This document shows positions 25,520-33,726 of a stretch of DNA of 64,000 nt, piece after piece. Both the position numbers and the translations under genes were made by a program. The notes below the pieces were generated by a model. It was not told the DNA's origin. It saw only the letters and a program-made list of their open reading frames with translations, and did no database searches. How positions within the stretch are numbered: position 1 is the stretch's first letter; each line of letters starts with the position of its first letter. Source of the DNA: CAVQBJ01 sp963710725 (GTDB taxonomy: Bacteria; Actinomycetota; Thermoleophilia; Solirubrobacterales; Solirubrobacteraceae); assembly GCA_963710725.1 (NCBI GenBank), contig CAVQBJ010000008.1, positions 1,178,001 to 1,242,000 of the forward strand, in the 5' to 3' direction.

Positions 25520-27990
25520 TGACCGCCCCGGGCCCGATGCGCGTGGCGGTCATCGACGTCGACGACCCGCTGACCGATCTCGATTGCTCGCGCGAGGACA
25601 CGCCGCCCTACGCGGGCGCGTGGATCCTGGCCTGTCGCGACGGCAGGCCGCTCGGGAGCGTCGAGCTGCCGCTTCGGGGCACGCGGGTGAGCGCGGCCGA
25701 CCTCGAGCGCGAGCTGCACGGCCGGCTCGGCGAGGCGTGGTGGCTGGAGCCATACGGCAGCGCCGACGTGCCGACGCTCGTCCACGCGAGCGTCATCGTC
25801 CCCACGAATGCCGCGCGCCCGGCGCAGCTTCGACGCTGCGTGCAGCGACTCGTGACGCTCGATCATCCCGACTACGAGGTGATCGTCGTCGACAACCGGC
25901 CGGCCGCCGACGCGCCGCTCGAGCTCGCCGGGGCGAGGGTCATCCGCGAGGCGCGTCCGGGGATCTCGGCGGCCCGCAACCGTGGACTGGCGGCGGCCAC
26001 CGGGGAGATCATCGCCTTCACCGACGATGACGTCGACGTCGACCGCCGCTGGCTGCGCGCGCTCGGCGAGCGCTTCGCGCGCCAGCCGGAGGTCGCCGCC
26101 GTGACCGGTCTGGTCGTGCCACTCGAGCTGGAGACGGCGGCCCAGGTCTGGTTCGAGCGCTCCGGCAGCGGGCCCGACCGCAGCTACGCCCCGCTCACGT
26201 TCGAGCTCGCCGGGCGCTTCCGCATGCGGCGTCGCGACGGCGAGACGGGGGCCGAGCGCGTTGATTCGCTGTACGCGACCGGAGAGCTGGGCCTCGGCTC
26301 GAACATGGCGTTCCGCGCCGCCGCGCTTCGGGCGGCCGGCGGGTTCGACGAGGCGCTGGGCACCGGCACGCCGAGCCGCGGCGGGGAGGACCTCGCAATG
26401 CTGGTCGAGTTGCTGGCCAGCGGCCACCCCCTGGCCTACGAACCGAGCGCGATCGTCTACCACACCCATCGGGCCACGCTCGCGGAGCTCGACCGGCAGA
26501 TCTACGGCTACGGCGTCGGCTTCACCGCGATGCTGACGGCGATCGCGCTGCGTAACCCGCGGCACCTGGCCGGCCTGGCGGCGGTGGTTCCCAGGTGGCT
26601 GCGATCGTTGCGCGACCCCGCCTCGGCCAAGCACGCGGGTCGCCCTGCCGACTATCCCGGCGCGCTCGCGCGGGCGGAGCTGCGCGGCATGCTCGCCGGC
26701 CCCTTCGCATACCGGCGCTCCCGGCGCATGCAGCGGCGGTGGTCCGCGCCGGCGCCGGCGACGGGCCCGATCAAGGTCTGCGTGATCGACGTCGAGCGAT
26801 ATCCGGCCTCGATCAGCGGCGAGCCGGGCTACGTGGCGCTGCGAGCGCTTGTGCGTGAGGGCGGGCGCCCGCGGGGAATCATCGAGCTGCCCTTCGACCG
26901 CGGCGAGCTGACGCGCGAGGAGCTAGGGAGCGCCATCGCGGCGCTCCCGCCGAGCGTCCACGCCCCGCCGCTGACCCGCCCGCAGAGCGGACGACTGCCG
27001 CCGATCTCGGTCGTCATCCCGAGCATGCTGGAGCGGAGCTCGAGCCTCGACGACTGCCTGCGCTCACTGGCGGCGCTCGACTATCCCGACTATGAGGTGA
27101 TCGTCGTTGACAACCGCCCGGCGGGCTCGCCGTACGTCGACCTGCCGGGCGTGCAGGTGCTGTCCGAGCCGCGCCCCGGCATCTCGGCGGCGCGCAACCG
27201 TGGGCTGGCGGTGGCCACCGGGGAGATCGTCGCCTTCACCGACGACGACGTCGAGGTCGACCGGGATTGGCTCCTGGCGATCGCGCTGCGCCTGCGGGCC
27301 CATCCGGAGGAGGCCGGCGTCGCCGGAATGGCGATGCCACGCGAGCTCGAGACGGCCGCCCAGATCGCGCTCGACGCCTACTACGGAGGCTTCGGGCCGG
27401 TCATGTTCGAGCCGGTCTCGCACCGCCTGCGCGCCCCGCCGGGCCCCTGGATGGGCCTGCGCCCGGCAACCGTCAACGCCGTCGGCGATGACGGCCGACC
27501 ACGGCACAGCTTCTCGCTGTACGCGGCCGGCAGCTTCGGCGCCGGCGCGAACATGGCCTTCAGAGCGACCGCGCTGCGCGAGCTCGGCGGCTTCGATCTT
27601 GCGCTCGGCGCGGGAACCCCCGCCCACGGCGGTGAAGACCTCGAGCTGTTCGCGCGGCTGGTGTGGCGCGGGGGGAGTCTCGGCTTCGAGCCCGCAGCGC
27701 TCGTGCACCACACTCACCGGCGCGAGGACGAGGCCCTGCGCCGTCAGATCGAGGGCTGGGGCAGCGGCTACACCGCCCTCCTGCTGGCGCTCGTCCTCGA
27801 GGACCCCCGCCACCTCGGGAGCATGCTCGCCACCCTGCCGCGCGTGGTGCGCGGGCACGGGAGTCGCGGGTCGAGCCGTGACCCGCCACCGCTCGACCCG
27901 CGCCTGCGCGAGCTCGCGCAGATCGAGCGCCGGGGGATGCGGGCCGGGCCCGCGGCGTACCTGCGCGGTCGCCTGCGACGGTCTCGGTGA
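25519..27990 (+). CDS. Tandem double GT2 glycosyltransferase
   Basis: 823 residues built as a near-duplicate pair. Module 1 (about 5-405) and module 2 (about 415-823) each hold an accessory domain (MRVAVIDVDDP...; IKVCVIDVERYP...) then a GT2 core. Matching motifs are DYEVIVVDNRPA in both, RPGISAARNRGLA in both, AFTDDDV in both, GLGSNMAFRAAAL versus GAGANMAFRATAL, and GGEDL in both. Both metal sites and both GED motifs are intact, so both halves may be active and add two residues in turn. The start ATG at 25519 overlaps the NodB stop (TGATG). An in-frame duplication and fusion is the simplest origin. The next gene starts with GTG in its stop. Confidence 0.87.
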   Translation: MTAPGPMRVAVIDVDDPLTDLDCSREDTPPYAGAWILACRDGRPLGSVELPLRGTRVSAADLERELHGRLGEAWWLEPYGSADVPTLVHASVIVPTNAARPAQLRRCVQRLVTLDHPDYEVIVVDNRPAADAPLELAGARVIREARPGISAARNRGLAAATGEIIAFTDDDVDVDRRWLRALGERFARQPEVAAVTGLVVPLELETAAQVWFERSGSGPDRSYAPLTFELAGRFRMRRRDGETGAERVDSLYATGELGLGSNMAFRAAALRAAGGFDEALGTGTPSRGGEDLAMLVELLASGHPLAYEPSAIVYHTHRATLAELDRQIYGYGVGFTAMLTAIALRNPRHLAGLAAVVPRWLRSLRDPASAKHAGRPADYPGALARAELRGMLAGPFAYRRSRRMQRRWSAPAPATGPIKVCVIDVERYPASISGEPGYVALRALVREGGRPRGIIELPFDRGELTREELGSAIAALPPSVHAPPLTRPQSGRLPPISVVIPSMLERSSSLDDCLRSLAALDYPDYEVIVVDNRPAGSPYVDLPGVQVLSEPRPGISAARNRGLAVATGEIVAFTDDDVEVDRDWLLAIALRLRAHPEEAGVAGMAMPRELETAAQIALDAYYGGFGPVMFEPVSHRLRAPPGPWMGLRPATVNAVGDDGRPRHSFSLYAAGSFGAGANMAFRATALRELGGFDLALGAGTPAHGGEDLELFARLVWRGGSLGFEPAALVHHTHRREDEALRRQIEGWGSGYTALLLALVLEDPRHLGSMLATLPRVVRGHGSRGSSRDPPPLDPRLRELAQIERRGMRAGPAAYLRGRLRRSR

Positions 27991-29240
27991 GACGCCCGCG
28001 CCTGCAGAAGTCGCTGACCGTCAACGCGTTCTCGCTGATGACCGCGACCTTGGGGACGAATGCGCTCGGATTCGTGTTCTGGACGCTGGCCGCGCGCCTC
28101 AAGGTGCCGGCGGTGGTCGGCCGCGCGACGGCGGCGATCGCCGCGCTGACGCTGCTGGCGACGATCGCCCAGCTCAATCTGACAAACCTGTTCGTGCGGC
28201 TGCTGCCCGCGGCCGGGCGACTTGGCAACCACCTGATACGCCGCGGCTATCTGGCCGCGATCGCGGTGTCGCTCGTGGCCGGTGGCGTGTACGTGTCGAC
28301 CGGCCTGAGCGCGAGCGTCGTCACCGGAGGCTGGGAAGAGCGAGTGCTGTTCACGATCGCCGTCGCCGTGCTGGCGATCTTTGCCTTGCAGGACTCGGTG
28401 CTCACCGCTCTGCGGCTGACGCCGTGGGTGGCGGTGGAGAACCTCTCATTCGGGACCGCCAAGCTCCTGCTGCTGCCGCTCTTCGTGCTCCTGCCGATCG
28501 CCGCGGGCATCGTCGTGTCGTGGATGGTCCCGGCCGCGGTGGCCGTGATCGTCGTCAGCACCGTCCTCTTCCGCAGGGTGCTCCCGGCCCGCGAGAGCAT
28601 CGACGGTACGCTCCCGGGCCGGCAGCGGCTGGCCTCATTCGTGGCCGGCGAGTACGTCGGCAGCATCTGCGCCACCGCCACCGTGCAGCTCGTGCCGCTG
28701 ATCGTCGTGGCGCGACTCGGCCCCTCGCAGGCGGCCTACCTCGCCCTCCCGTGGCTGATGGCCATGGGCATCACGTTCCTGATGTGGAACATCGCGTCGA
28801 CATTCGAGGTCGAGCTCCTGAGCGAGATGGGGACCTCCGACGCGCTCCTGCGGCGCAGCCTGCACCTGTGGGGCGGGGTGGTGCTGGCGGCCGTCGCCGT
28901 GTGCGTCGTCGGCGCCCATCCGCTGCTCGAGCTCGCCGGTCCCCGCTACGCGGCGCACGGCACGGGGTTGCTGCGCCTCATCGGCCTGAGCACGCCGTTC
29001 GGCGCGGTGATCGCGCTGTACAGCACCCTCGCCTGGCTGGACCAGCGCATCTGGATGCTCGCCGGGCTGCAGGCCGCCATGGGTGTGGCGATGCTCGGAC
29101 TGACCCTGGCGCTCCTCCCGAGCGCGGGCCTCGTCGCCGTCGGCTGGGCAAACCTCACCAGCCAGGCGGTGGCGGCCATGGTGATGGTGCCGCTCGCCCT
29201 CCGTCGCGTGCGCCGGGGCGAGCTGGTGGCGGCACGGTGA
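27987..29240 (+). CDS. Wzx-like polysaccharide flippase (MOP superfamily)
   Basis: 417 residues, GTG start overlapping the previous TGA by 4 nt. About 12 hydrophobic helices. It opens with KSLTVNAFSLMTATLGTNALGFVFWTLAAR and contains the motif FALQDSVLTALRLTPWVAVENLSFG, closely matched in the cluster II flippase (FALQDAVLTALRRAPWVPVENTTFG). Such proteins flip lipid-linked oligosaccharide units across the membrane. It directly follows the sugar transferases and precedes two further membrane proteins, as expected of a Wzx-type assembly line. A Wzy-type polymerase is not obvious unless it is the large membrane protein downstream. Confidence 0.85.
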   Translation: MRRPRLQKSLTVNAFSLMTATLGTNALGFVFWTLAARLKVPAVVGRATAAIAALTLLATIAQLNLTNLFVRLLPAAGRLGNHLIRRGYLAAIAVSLVAGGVYVSTGLSASVVTGGWEERVLFTIAVAVLAIFALQDSVLTALRLTPWVAVENLSFGTAKLLLLPLFVLLPIAAGIVVSWMVPAAVAVIVVSTVLFRRVLPARESIDGTLPGRQRLASFVAGEYVGSICATATVQLVPLIVVARLGPSQAAYLALPWLMAMGITFLMWNIASTFEVELLSEMGTSDALLRRSLHLWGGVVLAAVAVCVVGAHPLLELAGPRYAAHGTGLLRLIGLSTPFGAVIALYSTLAWLDQRIWMLAGLQAAMGVAMLGLTLALLPSAGLVAVGWANLTSQAVAAMVMVPLALRRVRRGELVAAR

Positions 29241-29608
29241 GTACGGGCGCGCCGCGGATCGTCAGGCAGGTTGCGCTGAGCCGCTCGCGCACGGAGCTGA
29301 CCGCGTACGCAGGGATCCTCGCGAGCGCCGCGGCGGTGGCTCTCCTCGTGGCCTCGCCGACACCCTGGTTGGCGCTACTGGGCGCGCTGCAGCTGGCCGG
29401 CGTGCCGGCCGGCGCCGCCGTCATGTGCCGTATCGACAGCGGCGATGGCGTGGCTCAGGCCGGCCTGACCCTGGTGATCAGCCTGGCGGCGTTCGCGCTC
29501 GCCAGCGCAGCGATGATCTGGGCGGCCTGGTGGCACCCGCGGGCGCTGCTGGCGCTCGCCGGTCTGAGCGTGGTCTCGTGCGCGCTGCGACTGGCGCGCG
29601 GGGCGTGA
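29237..29608 (+). CDS. Small membrane protein of exopolysaccharide cluster I
   Basis: 123 residues from the GTG at 29237 (4-nt overlap with the flippase stop). Three or four hydrophobic segments (AGILASAAAVALLVASPTPWL, LVISLAAFALASAAMIWAAW, ALLALAGLSVVSCAL) surround a short loop with MCRIDSGDG. It is similar in length, topology and position to the 113-residue protein at 61036-61377 in cluster II (shared WWHPxALxxxLxxxxxxL near the end). I do not recognise a family. Its strict pairing with the large membrane protein next door suggests a complex. Confidence 0.68.
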   Translation: MSTGAPRIVRQVALSRSRTELTAYAGILASAAAVALLVASPTPWLALLGALQLAGVPAGAAVMCRIDSGDGVAQAGLTLVISLAAFALASAAMIWAAWWHPRALLALAGLSVVSCALRLARGA

Positions 29609-31482
29609 CGGTGACCCGGCGGCGCACTGCCGGGCCCGTGCTGCTGCTCGTGCTCGGGATCGGCGCCTGGGCCTATGGCGTGAGCCAGATCCGGCGTTCG
29701 GGTATCGGCTCCTACGGGCTGCTGGCGAGCGCCGACGTGTGGTTCGTCCTCGGCCTGGCGACGTTGCTCGCCGGGGCGCTGGTCGAGCTGCTGCGGCACG
29801 AGCCGCGCGGGTGGCTGCTCGGGCTCTACCTCGCCGGGCTGATCGTGGCGATCCACTCGACGGTGCCGATCATCTACGGCGGCACGCCCGAGTACGCCTG
29901 GGTCTATAAGCACGTCGGAATCGCACAGGCGCTCGGAGGAGCCGGCCGCGTCACCGACCCGAACAGCATCTACCAGGAGTGGCCGGCGCTGTTCGCCAGC
30001 ATCGCCGCGATCAGCGGGCTGGCGCACGTGGCGCCGTTGTCGTTTGCCGCCTGGGCGCCGGTGGCCTTCGAGCTCGCCGATGCGCTGCTGCTGCTCGGCG
30101 TGTTTCGCCTGCTGGCCGGCGAGCGTCGCGTCGCCTACCTGGCGGTCCTGCTCTACGTGGGCCTGATCAGCTGGGTCGGCCAGGACTACCTCTCACCGCA
30201 GGCGTTCGGCTACCTGCTCTGGCTCGGGGTCATCCTCATCGTGCTGCGCTGGCTGCGCGCGCCCGCCCCGGCGCGCCAGCCGCACGGCCGGCTGGCCCGG
30301 CTGCGAGCTCCGCTGCTCGCCGGGCTGGGCGCCCCGCCGGAAACCTCGCGAGCGTTGCGGGCCGTCGCGGTGGCGCTCGTGGCCGTGATCTACCTCGCCA
30401 TCGTCGCCGCCCACCAGCTCACGCCGTACATCGCGCTGGCGGGCATCGCCGGGCTGACGGTGCTGGACCTCGTGCGGCCACGCTGGCTGCTCGTGTTGAT
30501 GGCCGCGATCGCCGCCGGGTACCTCATTCCCCGCTACAGCCTGATCGCTGACGACTTCGGGGGCCTGTTCAGCGGCGGCAACCCGATTCAGAACGCCTCC
30601 GGCGTGCGCGGCGCCAGCCATGCCGGTGCCGAGACGACGACGGCGCTGATCGTGCGGGCGCTCGCCGCCGGCATGTGGCTGCTCACACTGGCCTCGATCG
30701 CGCGCCACCATCGAGCGCCCGGGCACGTCGCGATCCCGGCCGCGCTCGCCTTCAGCCCATTCGTGATCCTCATCGCCCAGAGCTACGGCGGCGAGGCCAT
30801 CTACCGGGTGTATCTGTTCTCGGCGCCGTGGTGTGCGCTGCTGATCGCCGGCGCGTGCTGCGAGCTGCGGGCGCCGGCGGCACGCTGGCTGGTCACCGCC
30901 GGCGTGTGCGCAGCGGCCGCGTTCGCCGGCCTGCAGGGGCTCTACGGGCCGGTGCTCGTCAATGCCGTCACCCCCGCGGAGCTCGACGCCAGCACGTGGC
31001 TGTATGGCCACATCCCGCGCGGCTCGCTGATCGTGCTTCCGGCCGACAACTTCCCGGTGCTCGAGACGGCCGAGTACGACTCCTACGGACTGCAGGTGAT
31101 GCCGTCCGACCCGCAGGACGGCGAGGCGTGGCTGGATGAAGCCAACCTGTCGGCGGTCGACAGCTGGATGGTCTCGCTCGGCTACCGCAGCGCCTACGTC
31201 GTGTTCAGCCGCGGGATGAGCGCCTATGCCAGCTACTTCGGTGCCCCCAGCGGCTTCGCTCAGCTCTCGCGCGAGGTGTCGACGGCGCCCGGCTGGTCGG
31301 TCGTGTACCGCAATGCCGACACGATGATCTATCGCGTGAACCTGGACCCGACCGCCCTGGCGAGGCTCAGCGCGGCGCCCGCCCCGGCCGCCGCGGCTCC
31401 GGCGAGGATCGCCAGCGCTCGCGTCACCTCGCCTCTGCGCAGGTCGCGCACGACGGCCAGTGGGAGCGTGCGCAGGACGTAG
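29605..31482 (+). CDS. Large polytopic membrane protein of cluster I (GT-C or polymerase-like)
   Basis: 625 residues from the GTG at 29605 (overlap GTGA with the previous stop). About 12 helices occupy residues 1-460, then a soluble C-terminal domain of about 120 residues (DASTWLYGHIPRGSLIVLPADN...) before the tail. Motifs shared with the cluster II homologue are YAWVYKHVGI, SFAAWAPV, WVGQDYLSPQAFGY, AAHQLTPY and QSYGGEAIYRVYLFSAPW. The topology recalls GT-C glycosyltransferases or Wzy/O-antigen-type polymerases, with an aromatic/acidic first loop, but no named family is certain. The last 45 residues after MIYRVNLDP are Ala/Arg-rich, have no counterpart in the homologue and overlap the convergent GT2 by 154 bp, so the natural stop may have been lost. 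Confidence 0.72.
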   Translation: MTVTRRRTAGPVLLLVLGIGAWAYGVSQIRRSGIGSYGLLASADVWFVLGLATLLAGALVELLRHEPRGWLLGLYLAGLIVAIHSTVPIIYGGTPEYAWVYKHVGIAQALGGAGRVTDPNSIYQEWPALFASIAAISGLAHVAPLSFAAWAPVAFELADALLLLGVFRLLAGERRVAYLAVLLYVGLISWVGQDYLSPQAFGYLLWLGVILIVLRWLRAPAPARQPHGRLARLRAPLLAGLGAPPETSRALRAVAVALVAVIYLAIVAAHQLTPYIALAGIAGLTVLDLVRPRWLLVLMAAIAAGYLIPRYSLIADDFGGLFSGGNPIQNASGVRGASHAGAETTTALIVRALAAGMWLLTLASIARHHRAPGHVAIPAALAFSPFVILIAQSYGGEAIYRVYLFSAPWCALLIAGACCELRAPAARWLVTAGVCAAAAFAGLQGLYGPVLVNAVTPAELDASTWLYGHIPRGSLIVLPADNFPVLETAEYDSYGLQVMPSDPQDGEAWLDEANLSAVDSWMVSLGYRSAYVVFSRGMSAYASYFGAPSGFAQLSREVSTAPGWSVVYRNADTMIYRVNLDPTALARLSAAPAPAAAAPARIASARVTSPLRRSRTTASGSVRRT

Positions 31483-32249
31483 AGGCGCTCGTCGCTGAGC
31501 GCGCGCTCGGCCCCGAGATAGTCGGACAATTCGATCTTGCCGGCACCTTCGGCGAAACATCGCCGAAGGTAGAAGGCGAACGAGCAGCGCTCGGGCGGGA
31601 CCTCATGGTCCACGACCGCGGTGGGGACGTAGATCCACCGCATGCCGGCCGCGTCGGCGCTGACCCGAATGCACAGATCGGTGTCTTCCGGACGCGAGGT
31701 GTGACCCACCTTGCCGAAGCCGCCGCGGAACCCGCCGACCGCCTCGAACGCGTCGCGACGGACGGCCATGTTCTCGCTCCAGACGTTACGCACGGCGGCG
31801 GCAGCGATCGGCAGCCCAGCATGGGAGGCACCGACGACCCAGGCGAACTCGTCGGGGAACCAGCGCGGGCGCGGGCACTGCCAGGCCGGCGTGACCCTCC
31901 CGCCGCTGCCCACCACCTGGGGGTCGGCGAACGGCGCGAGCAACTCGCCCAGCCAACCCGGCTGCGCCTGCACATCGTCGTCGAGGAACACGAGCACGGG
32001 CGCGTGGGCAAGCGCCGCGCCGGCGTTACGAGTGCCCGAGGCGCCGGCGACACCGGCGTTGTCGACGATCTCGATGTTCGGGACCTCGGCCCGCAGCCGG
32101 GCGGACAGGGCGGCGTTGTGATCGACGGCGACGACGATCTCGCGCGGAGGCGGCACCTGCGCGCGTGCGGAGGCGATCGCGCGCAGCAGGGGCTCCCAAC
32201 GCCGCTCGGAGGCGCAGGCGATCACGGCGCTGGCCGCCGGCGCGCTCAT
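31329..32249 (-). CDS. GT2 glycosyltransferase with C-terminal membrane helix
   Basis: 306 residues. GT-A features: SAVIACASERRWEPLLRAI, IVVAVDHNAAL, GASGTRNAGAAL, the metal site VLVFLDDDVQAQPGWL and SRPEDTDLCIRV. The C-terminus carries LAILAGAAAAGAGAALSLAR, a likely membrane helix. Closely similar in plan to the GT2 at 62153-63172 of cluster II. It follows the acyltransferase gene with a 4-nt overlap. The two face cluster I and overlap its last gene. Confidence 0.86.
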   Translation of the reverse strand: MSAPAASAVIACASERRWEPLLRAIASARAQVPPPREIVVAVDHNAALSARLRAEVPNIEIVDNAGVAGASGTRNAGAALAHAPVLVFLDDDVQAQPGWLGELLAPFADPQVVGSGGRVTPAWQCPRPRWFPDEFAWVVGASHAGLPIAAAAVRNVWSENMAVRRDAFEAVGGFRGGFGKVGHTSRPEDTDLCIRVSADAAGMRWIYVPTAVVDHEVPPERCSFAFYLRRCFAEGAGKIELSDYLGAERALSDERLYVLRTLPLAVVRDLRRGEVTRALAILAGAAAAGAGAALSLARAVGSRFTR

Positions 32250-32769
32250 GTCGCTGGCGCGGGCTCGTCGATGCGCAGCACCCGCCCGGGGTTGCCGACC
32301 ACGACGGCCCAGTCCGGGACGGACTTGGTGACCACCGCGAGCGCGCCGATGCGCGCGTGGTCGCCGACGTGCACGCTGCCGATGACCACGCAGCCGGTGC
32401 CGAGTTCGACATCGTCGCCGAGGGTCGCCACCCCGACCTCGCGCCCCAGCGGTCGACGCTGTTGCCCACCGTCACGTTGTGGCGCAACTGACAGTCGCTG
32501 CCGATCGTGCAGTGAGGGTTGAGGACGATGCCGTGAGGGTGATAGAGGCGCAGTCGCGGGCCGATCGTCGCCTCCGCGGGGATCTCGAGCCCGAGCACCA
32601 GCGAGGAGATCAGCCAATAGGAACTGCCGATCAGCCGGGCGAGTGGCCCGCCGCGGGAGGAGGCCCGCTGGGCGAGACGAAGCGAGACGAGGAGCAACTG
32701 TGAGTCTGGTCGACCTTTGTTCACCTTCCAGTCCTGCAGCATCCATGAGACGATGTTCATGCGTAGCAC
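32246..32769 (-). pseudogene. Hexapeptide-repeat acyltransferase (serine-acetyltransferase-like), frameshifted
   Basis: The first frame (from ATG 32769; ATG 32760 also possible) gives about 100 residues with LYHPHGIVLNPHCTIGSDCQL and NVTVGN. The frame breaks near 32455. The second frame continues with GVATLGDDVELGTGCVV, GSVHVGDHARIGALAVV and VVGNPGRVLR to TGA. Repeats of the [LIV]-G-x-x left-handed beta-helix type and VVGNPGR at the end mark a CysE/WcaB-like O-acetyltransferase, which in polysaccharide loci acetylates sugars. It overlaps the downstream GT2 by 4 nt. One indel explains the break. Confidence 0.8.
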
Positions 32770-32831
32770 TTTTGTCGAAGCTGCCGGTCTGACTCGCGCT
32801 GCTGGACCGGGGCGCCGATGATGGCGGCGAC

Positions 32832-33715
32832 ATGGAGCAGAAGCGACTTCCCCGACCCCTGCTGGTCGCGCTCGCTCTGGTCACTCTGGCGAGCGGCGCT
32901 CCCGTCGCGCTCGCCGCGACTCGCTCTCACTCCTCGCCGCGTGTGCACCGGCGTCACGCACCGATCACACGGCCGCGTCGCGCGCGCATCAGTCAGGCCG
33001 CCGGAGCGGCGGATCCCTCCGGCATACCGATGCCGACGGCTCCGATCCGAGGTTGGCGCGAGGTGTTCGCCGACGACTTCACCGGCTCGACCCTGAACAC
33101 TGATCTCTGGCGTACCTACTGGGGCCAGCCCGGAGGCGACCCCGGCGGCTGGTTCGATCCGTCCCACGTCAGCGTGTCGAACGGAGAGCTCGTGCTCAGC
33201 GGCTACCAGGATCCTGCCGACGGCGGCAAGTGGGCAACCGCGGGGGTGTCGAGCAGCCCCGGCCTCGTACAGACCTACGGCAAGTACCTCGTCCGCTTCC
33301 GCTTCGACGCCGGCGTGGGCATCGCGCACGCGATCCTGCTGTGGCCGGCGGACAACTCGTGGCCACCGGAGATCGACTTCAGTGAGGACAACGGCGCCAA
33401 CCGCCAGACCGACTACGCGACGTTGCACTTCGGGTCCAGCAACACTCAGGTGCAGCGCAGCGTGGGGTGTGAACCTCACGCAGTGGCACACGCTCGGGGT
33501 CGAGTGGACGGCGGGGCGACTCGTGTACACGCTCGACGGGCGCAACTGGGCCACCGTCACGGGTGCGCAGGTCCCCGTCGATTCCGATGGCCATGGACAT
33601 CCAGACGCAGGCCTGGGCCTGCGGCACGTCGACCTGGGAGCAGTGCCCCAACGCGACCACGCCCGCGCATGTGAATCTGTACGTCGACTGGGTGGTCGCG
33701 TACGCGCCCGCATAG
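32832..33715 (+). pseudogene. Secreted GH16-family glucanase, two frameshifts
   Basis: Signal peptide (LLVALALVTLASGAPVALA), basic linker, then a GH16 beta-jelly-roll: VFADDFTGSTLNTDLW, WFDPSHVSVSNGELVLSGY, YGKYLVRFRFDAG and the catalytic strand PPEIDFSEDNG (Glu, Asp, Glu). The frame breaks near 33466, continues with GVNLTQWHTLGVEW in a second frame, breaks again near 33585, and ends with AMDIQTQAW...VDWVVAYAPA in the third, TAG at 33713-33715. The whole chain aligns with the intact paralogue at 33727-34605, which shows where the breaks are. Enzymes of this family hydrolyse beta-1,3/1,4-glucans or related gels. Confidence 0.85.
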
Positions 33716-33726
33716 CCCGGGGTGTG

